Positions 1-6,151 of a DNA stretch of 21,796 bases are shown piece after piece. Numbering within the stretch: position 1 is the stretch's first letter; each line of letters opens with the position of its first letter. This DNA is from CAVDAL01 sp963606965 (lineage in GTDB: Bacteria > Actinomycetota > Coriobacteriia > Coriobacteriales > QAMH01): positions 1 through 21,796 of the forward strand of contig CAVDAL010000034.1 in the NCBI GenBank assembly GCA_963606965.1, given 5' to 3'. The notes beneath the pieces are model-generated. The model was not told the DNA's origin and ran no database searches. It saw only the letters and a program-made list of their open reading frames with translations. The position numbers and the translations under genes were made by a program.

Positions 1-34
1 TCGCGAATATATCAAAGAATTAGATGAAGAATAA
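1..34 (+). CDS. C-terminal end of an upstream gene (partial)
   Basis: An open frame enters from the left edge and ends at TAA (32-34), giving the acidic tail REYIKELDEE. The other two forward frames hit stops within the same stretch, and a terminator-like hairpin follows nine bases later, so a real gene end is plausible. Too little is visible to name a product. Confidence 0.4.
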   Translation, partial: REYIKELDEE

Positions 35-42
35 TGTTGGTT

Positions 43-70
43 GTGGCTGCGCATTCGTGCAGCCACTTCT
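43..70 (+). terminator. Rho-independent terminator-like hairpin
   Basis: A perfect 8-bp stem, GTGGCTGC (43-50) with GCAGCCAC (59-66), encloses an 8-nt loop and is followed by a pyrimidine-rich TTCTCTATACCTTT run. It sits directly after the stop codon at 34 and before the promoter of the next gene. The T-run is interrupted, so termination may be incomplete. Confidence 0.55.
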
Positions 71-83
71 CTATACCTTTATA

Positions 84-140
84 TCTTGACAAGTTACTTT
101 GCAAGATTTAAAATTTCTTGACAAGTTACTTTGCAAGATT
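84..140 (+). repeat. Two exact 25-bp direct repeats, period 32
   Basis: Positions 84-108 and 116-140 are identical over 25 bp, separated by 7 bp. Each copy begins TCTTGACAAG, so each carries a TTGACA -35 hexamer. Only the first copy is followed at the right distance by a -10-like box. It looks like a small tandem duplication that took in part of the promoter. Confidence 0.85.
86..114 (+). promoter_or_regulatory. Sigma70/SigA-type promoter for the AAA ATPase gene
   Basis: A consensus TTGACA (86-91), a 17-bp spacer and TAAAAT (109-114) give a near-consensus housekeeping promoter. The predicted transcript start is about 121, which leaves a leader of roughly 28 nt before ATG149. The second TTGACA (118-123) has no matching -10 box at 17 bp (GGAAAA), so it is probably inactive. 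Confidence 0.6.
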
Positions 141-148
141 GGAAAAAT

Positions 149-1501
149 ATGCCATTCAATAATTTAGTGCAAGAGAAAATCTTAGATTTTGAACAGCAAG
201 GGATACCGGAATTTTTTGAGCGAGACTTGTCTTTGTTGGAAATACAAAAGCCAAAAAGAGGGAATTTGGCTCAGGTAATTGTTGGCACACGCAGGTGCGG
301 CAAGACTTATAGGTTATATCAAGAAATGCGAGATATCATAAATGCCGGATACGACATTTCTCACATCCTTTATTTTAATTTTGAAGATGAACGCTTGAAG
401 CCGTATTCGACTGCTTTGCTTTCTGATGTAGTTGATACATATTTTTCGATGCATCCAGAGGCAAAGACTGATGGATGCTTTTTATTTTTTGATGAAATCC
501 AAGAAGTTCCGGAATGGGGGCTTTTTCTTCGCAGGATTATTGATACGACAAAAGCAACTATATATGTGACAGGTTCTTCATCAAAAATGTTGTCCTCTGA
601 ACTTTCATCAGAATTTAGAGGGCGTTCAATTTCAAAAGAAATGTTTCCTATGAGTTTTTCTGAATATGTCAGATTTACAACTGGAAAGAAATATTCATTT
701 GATTCAGGGTTTTCATCGGAAGATCAAGCAATACTTCGTAAATCTTTGAGCGATTTTCTTTTGCGCGGCGGATATATCGCATCGCTTAAATTGTCTGCAA
801 TAGATGCAACTTCTCTTTTGCAAGAATTTGCTTATAGAACTGTTGCTATGGATGTTATAGAGAGGTATAACTTGCATGCTCCGCAGGTCGCGATGAATTT
901 TTTGACACGTTGTCTTGCATCATCAGCTCGTGAGTTGTCTATTAACAAAGTTGCAAATGAATTCAAAAGCCGTGGTGTTTCAACATCGCGCGAAACTTTA
1001 TCGAATTTATTGTCATATTTTAATGATGCATATTTATTGTTCCCAATCAATGATTTAAGCAGGGCTATTGCAGACAATAGCAGGTCTTGCTCTAAAGTTT
1101 ATGCTGTTGACCCAGGCATGTTTGCTGCTTTTTCTAAAGCGTCTGCTGCAGAAATTGGGCAGCGTTTGGAAACAGCAGTTTTCAACAAACTCCGCAGGAT
1201 TGCACCAAGCGTCAGAAATGGTTCTGTTTCATCTTTGCGCTTTGAACATGATTATAAGTTGCATGGAGTTGATTTTGTGGCTGGCGATGCTTTATTATGT
1301 GAAGCATTTCAACTTGTGCAAGTTTGTTTTAATCTTGAAGATGCAAAAACTCGTAAAAGAGAGATTTCTGCACTCCAGGCCGCCATGCAAAAGTATGGGA
1401 TAGAAGAATCGACTGTTGTTTCTTTTGATATGGAAGAAGATATTACAGTGGAAACAGGACGTGTTCATGTTGTTCCTGCATGGAAGTGGTTGATTGATTA
1501 G
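149..1501 (+). CDS. AAA-type ATPase, DUF4143 family
   Basis: About 450 residues with the arrangement of the AAA_14/DUF4143 ATP-binding proteins. An N-terminal P-loop reads GTRRCGKT (Walker A, about residues 46-53). A Walker B reads FLFFDEIQEV near residue 112, and a conserved block VTGSSSKMLSSE followed by FRGRS and MSFSEY matches the family's sensor region. The C-terminal half is the DUF4143/nuclease-like part. Members are widespread, often mobile in distribution, and their substrate is unknown. The frame is open back to a TTG at 131, but that lies only about 10 nt from the predicted transcript start. ATG149, with GGA five bases upstream, is the better start. The gene is monocistronic and ends at a large palindromic element. 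Family assignment is firm; cellular role is unknown. Confidence 0.85.
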   Translation: MPFNNLVQEKILDFEQQGIPEFFERDLSLLEIQKPKRGNLAQVIVGTRRCGKTYRLYQEMRDIINAGYDISHILYFNFEDERLKPYSTALLSDVVDTYFSMHPEAKTDGCFLFFDEIQEVPEWGLFLRRIIDTTKATIYVTGSSSKMLSSELSSEFRGRSISKEMFPMSFSEYVRFTTGKKYSFDSGFSSEDQAILRKSLSDFLLRGGYIASLKLSAIDATSLLQEFAYRTVAMDVIERYNLHAPQVAMNFLTRCLASSARELSINKVANEFKSRGVSTSRETLSNLLSYFNDAYLLFPINDLSRAIADNSRSCSKVYAVDPGMFAAFSKASAAEIGQRLETAVFNKLRRIAPSVRNGSVSSLRFEHDYKLHGVDFVAGDALLCEAFQLVQVCFNLEDAKTRKREISALQAAMQKYGIEESTVVSFDMEEDITVETGRVHVVPAWKWLID

Positions 1502-1547
1502 TTTGTAATTAGCAAATGATACCCTGAATGCTTGGTTGATTTATTTT

Positions 1548-1719
1548 GACTACATTCGGATGCTCTCGAGGCGATATGCGGAACAGCAGTGCAAAAAATG
1601 GAGCTCGGGAGTCGAGGCTTAGTGAGCGTTAGCGAACGATTACGAGACTGAGTTCCATTTTTTGTGCTGCGGGTGTGGAGCCCTTTGAGCCGAGATAAGC
1701 ATCCGAATGTCATTTAGTC
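1548..1719. repeat. Large imperfect palindrome; probable bidirectional terminator or MITE-like element
   Basis: The outer arms ACATTCGGATGCT (1552-1564) and AGCATCCGAATGT (1698-1710) are exact inverted copies. Further out, GACTA (1548-1552) can pair with TAGTC (1715-1719) across a bulge. Inside, 1592-1606 pairs with 1650-1664 over 15 positions with one G:U. It is preceded by CAGCA (1584-1588), which pairs with TGCTG (1665-1669), and the apex is CGTT-AGCG-AACG (1627-1638). The A-run 1593-1598 and T-run 1658-1663 flank the inner stem, as in a bidirectional intrinsic terminator. It separates the convergent genes ending at 1501 (+) and 1714 (-), and the outer arm stops 3 bp from the latter's stop codon. 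No protein-coding gene is supported in 1502-1713. Confidence 0.7.
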
Positions 1720-3573
1720 GTCGATGGGCTTTACTTTCCCCTCTTTATTTTTGCGTTTTGGTCCTTGAGTTTTATATGCAACAATGCAGATTATTGCAAC
1801 AAGAATGATTGCTGCTAAAATCCCGCCAATGACAGCTTGCGTTGTTGATACGCTTAAATTTGAATTTGTCTGTTCAGCTTTGCTTAATTCTCCTGACTCG
1901 CTTATACCATCAAATGATGTCTGAACAGCATATTCACTATCATAAGAACTTCTATCTATAGTTGCAGATTGCAGCTCTTGGTCTTGCGATGTGCTGAACG
2001 TGCTGCCATATTCATTGTTAACAGTTATTGTGATATCGCTATCACCTTCAACAACAGTCTTTCCATTAGCAACGATAGAAACAGTTTTTCCATTTGCATC
2101 AACAATTTGTGCGCCTTCTTCAGCATAAAGATTTGAAACATTGCAATCTTTAGTCACGACCCACTTTGAATCGCTAGAAATATTTATTGTTAGTGGTTCA
2201 TCAACTGTGGAAGCTTCAGAATTTTCTGTAATTGTTGAAAATCCAGTCCATGTGCTTGCATCTAATAAATATAAGTTAAGTGAGCTGATTGTATCTGCTT
2301 CAACTTCGCCATTAAGCTGCTGGTTGTGTGCAGCAAAAGATACAGTTGCTCCATTCTTGCCAACGCTACCCCAGTTTTTGCTGGCATCATTTCCGGCGGC
2401 TGTTATCAATTTTGAAGAATCAGAATTGAAGTCAAGTGAACATTCGCTTAATACAACATTTGCATTTGTGTTGGTGAAATAAAACATACTGCCATTTTCA
2501 ACAGAACTTTTAAGGCTTGTTTTATAAAGTTGCAACCTTGCTGCTTCACCAGTTGAAGTGTCGGCATCTCCTGAAGTGCTTTGATAAACCATAATCGCAT
2601 TTGAAATGCCATCGCCACTTTTGCTTGTTGTTTGAGTGCTTTCCAAACTTGAATTGCTAATAAGCAGAGAATTCATACCTTCAATGCATGCAATTTGTGA
2701 CCCTGATGCAGTGCCAGAAATAGCATTTGCTTCTAAAGCGCCAGTCGAATAGAAAACGGGGGAGCCGTCTCCTTGCGTGGAAATGCTGCTATTTGTGATT
2801 GAAATGTTGCCGCCGCCGCGATCTGTTGCAATACCAGCGCAATGAGCGCCAGCTGTGCTTATATTCATAGAATTAGCAATTATTGTGCCGCCATATGTTG
2901 CATCTAAGCCGCGCGAATTGTCTTTTGTGCTATTAATGGATGTGTTGTTTGTAAATATTGTTGCGCCATCTGTTGCGAATATGCCATTTGCTCCACTGGC
3001 ATTTGAGTTGATTTTTGCATCATTTATATACATTTTTGAACTTGAACCAACAGCTAAAGCTACAGAATTTATGCCATAAAAATTGCAGCTGTCGCCATCA
3101 TCTGTGTCGCCGGTTTTTGAAAGTTCTCCATTTTGATAACGCATAGTGCCGCCGTTTTGAGCAAGTATTGCATTGCTTGATGAATCAGTAGCTGAAATGT
3201 TTTCACTAGCATTTACTTCTTCACCATCTGCTGTTGAACTTGCATTATATGTTCCAGAAAAATCATAGCTTTGAGTGTCTGCGCCACCTGCAGCATTGCC
3301 GCTTGGTGGATTGCCATTACCACCGCCTTTGCCATCTGGTGGGTCGCCAGCTGGAGCATCTCCAGAATTATTGCTGCCATCAGGCTTTTCAGGTGGTTGC
3401 TCTTTTGAATTTTGCTGGCTTGATGCGCTCTCTTGTTTCTGCTCATTTGAACTTGAGTTGTTTGTTGCAAAGCTGCAAACAGGCATGCAGAATGTGAATA
3501 TAAGCGCAAATATAAGCAATATTGATATTGAGCATGTGTGTACAGATTTTTGTTTCTTCGAAATATTTTTCAT
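1714..3573 (-). CDS. Secreted, membrane-anchored beta-helix-like surface protein
   Basis: About 619 residues. The N-terminus is a classical signal peptide: lysine-rich start, hydrophobic core ILLIFALIFTF, likely cleavage after CSFA near residue 37. Residues about 40-105 are a low-complexity Gln/Ser/Pro/Gly/Asp linker. The middle (about 105-570) has recurring short strands of the kind NSSIST, GTIIAN, GATIFTNN and GGNISITNSS, typical of a right-handed parallel beta-helix adhesin or carbohydrate-interacting surface protein. A single transmembrane helix (about 580-600) and a Lys-rich cytoplasmic tail end the protein; there is no LPXTG motif. AAAGGA lies 5 nt before the second ATG (3573) but only 2 nt before the first (3576), so 3573 is preferred. 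Its promoter carries a direct repeat resembling the one upstream of the two-component regulator. No specific ligand can be assigned. Confidence 0.7.
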   Translation of the reverse strand: MKNISKKQKSVHTCSISILLIFALIFTFCMPVCSFATNNSSSNEQKQESASSQQNSKEQPPEKPDGSNNSGDAPAGDPPDGKGGGNGNPPSGNAAGGADTQSYDFSGTYNASSTADGEEVNASENISATDSSSNAILAQNGGTMRYQNGELSKTGDTDDGDSCNFYGINSVALAVGSSSKMYINDAKINSNASGANGIFATDGATIFTNNTSINSTKDNSRGLDATYGGTIIANSMNISTAGAHCAGIATDRGGGNISITNSSISTQGDGSPVFYSTGALEANAISGTASGSQIACIEGMNSLLISNSSLESTQTTSKSGDGISNAIMVYQSTSGDADTSTGEAARLQLYKTSLKSSVENGSMFYFTNTNANVVLSECSLDFNSDSSKLITAAGNDASKNWGSVGKNGATVSFAAHNQQLNGEVEADTISSLNLYLLDASTWTGFSTITENSEASTVDEPLTINISSDSKWVVTKDCNVSNLYAEEGAQIVDANGKTVSIVANGKTVVEGDSDITITVNNEYGSTFSTSQDQELQSATIDRSSYDSEYAVQTSFDGISESGELSKAEQTNSNLSVSTTQAVIGGILAAIILVAIICIVAYKTQGPKRKNKEGKVKPIDD

Positions 3574-3608
3574 CATGTTCCTTTAATTCTTTTTAACCTA
3601 TAGTGAAA

Positions 3609-3643
3609 ATAATAAATCTGTGTCCTGAAAATGCGCTGAATAA
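3609..3643 (-). promoter_or_regulatory. Candidate promoter and response-regulator box for the surface protein
   Basis: On the plus strand CTGAAAAT (3625-3632) and CTGAATAA (3636-3643) form an imperfect direct repeat with an 11-bp period. Ten bases further toward the gene is a TATTAT -10-like box (minus strand, 3614-3609). The layout and 14 of 19 repeat bases match the site in front of the response-regulator gene at 9881-9899. The AT-rich background makes the -10 assignment uncertain. Confidence 0.45.
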
Positions 3644-3675
3644 ATTTTCTTGTATCACTACTTGTAACAAACGGT

Positions 3676-3708
3676 TATAATATGGGCATAATATTGCTAT
3701 ATCAATAT
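3676..3708 (+). promoter_or_regulatory. Candidate -10 box and operator palindrome of the toxin-antitoxin operon
   Basis: A consensus TATAAT lies at 3676-3681; no good -35 box is visible at 17 bp. Just downstream, ATATTG (3691-3696) and CAATAT (3703-3708) form an inverted repeat with a 6-bp centre, overlapping the expected transcript start. Type II antitoxins of this family usually repress their own operon by binding such palindromes, so this is a reasonable operator candidate. Confidence 0.4.
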
Positions 3709-3727
3709 AACTAAGTAAGGAACTAAA

Positions 3728-4009
3728 ATGAACATTCGACCATCTGCTGCAATTCGTCAAAACTATAATGAAATTGCTGACATGTGCAGAAAAACATCCG
3801 AGCCAGTATTTCTTACAAAAAATGGGGAAGGGGACTTGGTTGTTATGGATATTGAAACATATAACAAAAAAGAAAAGATGCTAAAGCTTCGTGAAGAATT
3901 GCTTGCTGTCGAAGAAGATAGAATACATGGTAGCGCGGGATATTCTGTGAAAGAGGTATCAGATATGATGCGCAATGCTATTAGGGAAGCATCTGGCGAT
4001 GAAGCATAA
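3728..4009 (+). CDS. Type II antitoxin, Phd/YefM family
   Basis: 93 residues. The N-terminus MNIRPSAAIRQNYNEI followed by EPVFLTKNGEGDLVVMDIETY matches the Phd/YefM DNA-binding fold. In that fold an N-terminal helix and a beta-hairpin (the 'xxTKNGxxxxVvm' segment, about residues 28-40) make a dimer that binds the operator. The C-terminal part (about 48-93) is charged and helical, the region that normally wraps around and neutralises the toxin. AAGGA (3717-3721) lies 6 nt before the ATG. The stop codon overlaps the start region of the toxin gene, the usual translationally coupled arrangement. Expected to repress its own transcription alone or with the toxin. Confidence 0.88.
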   Translation: MNIRPSAAIRQNYNEIADMCRKTSEPVFLTKNGEGDLVVMDIETYNKKEKMLKLREELLAVEEDRIHGSAGYSVKEVSDMMRNAIREASGDEA

Positions 4010-4313
4010 GAATAAATATCAAGTTGTTGTGTCGGAAAGAGCAAAACAGATGCTTGTTTCTCATGCTGCATTTTTGGCACAAGATAATTTAAAAGCGGCT
4101 AATAGATTAGTGGACGAATTTGAAAAGTGCGCAAATTCTTTGGAAGAAATGCCGCAGCGGTGCCCATGGTTAAAAGGCGACTATATCCCAATGAATAAGT
4201 ATCGTTTTACTATTTTTGAGAAGCGATATATGATAATTTTTCAAATAATCGATGATTTTGTTTATGCTGATTATGTTGTTGATTGCAGGCAGGATTATAG
4301 TTGGTTAATGTAG
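3999..4313 (+). CDS. Type II toxin, RelE/ParE superfamily
   Basis: 104 residues from ATG3999, which overlaps the antitoxin's final codons by 11 nt. An in-frame ATG at 3975 would give 8 more residues but lies deeper inside the antitoxin gene. AGGGA (3983-3987) is upstream of 3999 at a slightly long 11-nt spacing. The sequence follows the RelE/ParE pattern: an N-terminal strand (KYQVVVSERA), two helices (LVSHAAFLAQDNLKAANRLVDEF), then a C-terminal sheet with MNKYRFTIFEKRYMIIFQI and YADYVVDCRQDY. RelE-type members cleave ribosome-bound mRNA and ParE-type members inhibit gyrase; I cannot tell which applies. The Tyr/Arg-containing C-terminus slightly favours an mRNase. Confidence 0.85.
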   Translation: MKHKNKYQVVVSERAKQMLVSHAAFLAQDNLKAANRLVDEFEKCANSLEEMPQRCPWLKGDYIPMNKYRFTIFEKRYMIIFQIIDDFVYADYVVDCRQDYSWLM

Positions 4314-4320
4314 CTGAATA

Positions 4321-4352
4321 AAAATGCCCCAGCTGTTGCCGGGGCATTTTTT
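4321..4352. terminator. Strong bidirectional rho-independent terminator
   Basis: AAAATGCCCC (4321-4330) and GGGGCATTTT (4341-4350) make a perfect 10-bp stem around a 10-nt loop, with T-runs in both orientations. It lies between the toxin stop (4313, +) and the DegV stop (4389, -) and can end transcription from both sides. Confidence 0.93.
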
Positions 4353-4388
4353 ATCATCTGCGTTTGTATTTTTTGAACTGCTGAAAAT

Positions 4389-5255
4389 TTAGCGTTCATT
4401 CCCGATGAAGAAAAGCGCCAATGTTCCAGGGCCGCTATGAGCGCCAATAACAGGTCCAACATCTGTGATCAAATCAACAGAAGCGCCATATTCATCATTT
4501 AAAATTTTTGCTAGACTTTGGGCATCTTCAAGGCAGTCACCATGTCCAATGAAAATTGTTCCTTCATAAGGCTGACATGCAAGCTTGCCAAAATTGTCAG
4601 CTAAAGCATGCACTGCTTTTTTGCGCCCGCGGACTTTATACATATTGATGAGTTTGCCTTCATTATCAACATGAAGAACAGGCTTGATATTTAAAATTGT
4701 AGCAACAGTAGCAGCAGCGCCACTAACACGCCCACCGCGGCGCAAGTAAACAAGATCATCAACAGTGAACCAATGGCAAACATGCAGCTTAGAATCGGTT
4801 GCATATTTTGTTAAGTCTTCAATGCTCTTGCCAGCATTTTTTTGCTTCACACATAAATAAAGAAGCAAACCAAAGCCAACAGATGCACACAAAGAATCTA
4901 CTGTCACAATTTTGCGATCTGGATATTTTTCACGAAGTTCTTCTGCAGCAATAACAGCAGAATTATACGTCGCGCTAATTCCAGAAGAAAAGCCAAGGTA
5001 AAAGATATCATTGCCTTGCGCGAGTTCTTCTTCAAAAGCTTTTTTGAAAGCGCCAGCATTAACAGCGGAAGTTGTTGCAACTTCGCCACCGCGCATGCGT
5101 GAATAAAATTCATCAGCTGATATATCGCTATTTTGCAGTGTTTCGCCTTTTTCAGTAAAAAGCAAGCTTAAGTCGCAATGCTTGACTCCCCATTCATCAA
5201 GCATATCAACTGGGATATCACAAGCCGAGTCTGCAAAAATTGTATATGTGCTCAT
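4389..5255 (-). CDS. DegV family fatty-acid-binding protein
   Basis: 288 residues from the ATG at 5255. GGAG lies 7 nt upstream, while the upstream in-frame ATG at 5273 has no ribosome site. It has the DegV landmarks in order: IFADSACDIP at the N-terminus, TTSAVNAGAF (about 61-70), FSSGISATYNSA (about 89-100), the VDSLCASVGFG segment and LRRGGRVSG (about 171-179). In structurally known DegV/FakB proteins the Thr-Ser near residue 62 and the SSG loop near 90 hold the fatty-acid carboxylate. FakB partners hand exogenous fatty acids to the FakA kinase; no fakA is present here. Its proximity to a fatty-acid synthesis operon is suggestive, but the two are about 4.7 kb apart and separately transcribed. 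Confidence 0.9.
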   Translation of the reverse strand: MSTYTIFADSACDIPVDMLDEWGVKHCDLSLLFTEKGETLQNSDISADEFYSRMRGGEVATTSAVNAGAFKKAFEEELAQGNDIFYLGFSSGISATYNSAVIAAEELREKYPDRKIVTVDSLCASVGFGLLLYLCVKQKNAGKSIEDLTKYATDSKLHVCHWFTVDDLVYLRRGGRVSGAAATVATILNIKPVLHVDNEGKLINMYKVRGRKKAVHALADNFGKLACQPYEGTIFIGHGDCLEDAQSLAKILNDEYGASVDLITDVGPVIGAHSGPGTLALFFIGNER

Positions 5256-5309
5256 TAAAATACTCCAATACAAACTTTTCTATTTAGAAGTGATTTTTAA
5301 ACCTCGAAC

Positions 5310-5338
5310 ATAGTAATGCTATTTTTATCTAATGTAAA
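5310..5338 (-). promoter_or_regulatory. Candidate promoter for the DegV gene
   Basis: On the minus strand TTTACA (5338-5333), a 17-bp spacer and TACTAT (5315-5310) give 5/6 and 4/6 matches to the housekeeping hexamers. The predicted start near 5303 leaves a leader of about 48 nt. Confidence 0.4.
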
Positions 5339-5343
5339 GTATT

Positions 5344-5369
5344 AGGTATTATAAATTCAAATATTACCT
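5344..5369. repeat. Inverted repeat in the DegV/DUF1836 divergent region
   Basis: AGGTATTAT (5344-5352) and ATATTACCT (5361-5369) are inverted copies with one mismatch and an 8-bp centre. The repeat lies immediately upstream of the candidate DegV -35 box and about 95 bp before the DUF1836 start. It could be an operator for either gene. The rest of 5274-5462 shows only AT-rich sequence and a clear ribosome site at its end. Confidence 0.45.
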
Positions 5370-5462
5370 TAAACGGTTATTCACGGCCTTTATCCGAAGT
5401 TTCGCACAAGATTATTAATAAAAGAGTATTATTTCTATCCAAGTTTTTTAAAGGAGAAATTT

Positions 5463-6140
5463 GTGACTCAAGATATAAAAATTGTAGCCTCTAAGCTGCG
5501 CAGATGGGAAAAATATTTAGAAAAGTATCGTCTTCCTGCATGGGAAGAAATCCCAGACCTTGGGCTTTACATGGATCAGGTTACGGCGCTGATTGAAGAA
5601 TATTTGGATTATCTTCCGCCTGAATTGAAAGAAGATCGCTTTATAACAGCATCGACAATCAATAACTATGTGCGCACAGATGTTATGCCACGCCCAGTTA
5701 ACAAGCGCTATTATCGCATTCATATTGCATATTTAATTATCATTTGCACCTTGAAGCAAACATTAAGCATTGCTTTAATCAAGCGCGTAATTCCAAATGG
5801 GCTTGAGGAAGAAGAAGTTGAAAAGCAATATATTGCTTATAGAAAGAGCCATATGGCGTCTGCTAAGTTTTTTATGGATCAGGTGCGAGTTATTGCTGCG
5901 CCAATTTTGGAACATGATGATGTTGACCCAAGTGTTGCTGTTTATAACGCAGAAGACTTGATTGTTTCATCAGCAATGCTTGGTGGATTTGCTCAACTTC
6001 TTGCAGAAAAGCTATTGCTTTTGCAAGATAAAACTCCAGAAGAAGTAAAAAAGCTTGAGGAAGAAAAAGAACTTGATCGCGCCAAGGGCAACGCAAAAAG
6101 CAAGAAGCGTGACAAAGAAAAGACAAAGGATAAAAAGTAA
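5463..6140 (+). CDS. DUF1836 domain protein
   Basis: 225 residues from a GTG start with AAAGGAG 6 nt upstream. The first 120 residues match the DUF1836 pattern: LPAWEEIPDLGLYMDQV (about 24-40), a helical stretch, then ITASTINNYVRTDVMPRPV (about 61-79) and YYRIHIAYLIIICTLKQTLSI. The TINNYVR..MPRPVNKRYYR part resembles the helix-turn-helix of MerR-like regulators, which is why DUF1836 proteins are suspected DNA-binding factors; this is inference. The tail (about 190-225) is a highly charged Lys/Glu segment, likely disordered. The gene lies 11 bp upstream of the OPT transporter and is almost certainly co-transcribed with it. Confidence 0.85.
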   Translation: MTQDIKIVASKLRRWEKYLEKYRLPAWEEIPDLGLYMDQVTALIEEYLDYLPPELKEDRFITASTINNYVRTDVMPRPVNKRYYRIHIAYLIIICTLKQTLSIALIKRVIPNGLEEEEVEKQYIAYRKSHMASAKFFMDQVRVIAAPILEHDDVDPSVAVYNAEDLIVSSAMLGGFAQLLAEKLLLLQDKTPEEVKKLEEEKELDRAKGNAKSKKRDKEKTKDKK

Positions 6141-6151
6141 GAGGGAACATA

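Noticed and set aside
84..140. Two-copy direct repeat as a CRISPR remnant
   Set aside because: The spacer is only 7 bp, there are just two copies, the repeats contain promoter hexamers and no cas gene is present.
131..148. TTG131 as start of the AAA ATPase
   Set aside because: It lies within the second repeat copy, about 10 nt from the predicted transcript start, with no ribosome site; ATG149 is better.
1498..1713. Open frame of 71 codons on the minus strand
   Set aside because: It coincides with the palindromic element, has no ribosome site and shows no protein-like composition.
3669..5380. AAACGGTTAT shared by the regions ahead of the antitoxin (3669-3678) and the DUF1836 gene (5371-5380)
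   Set aside because: A single 10-bp match in AT-rich intergenic DNA, with no symmetry and at unrelated distances from the genes; coincidence cannot be excluded.
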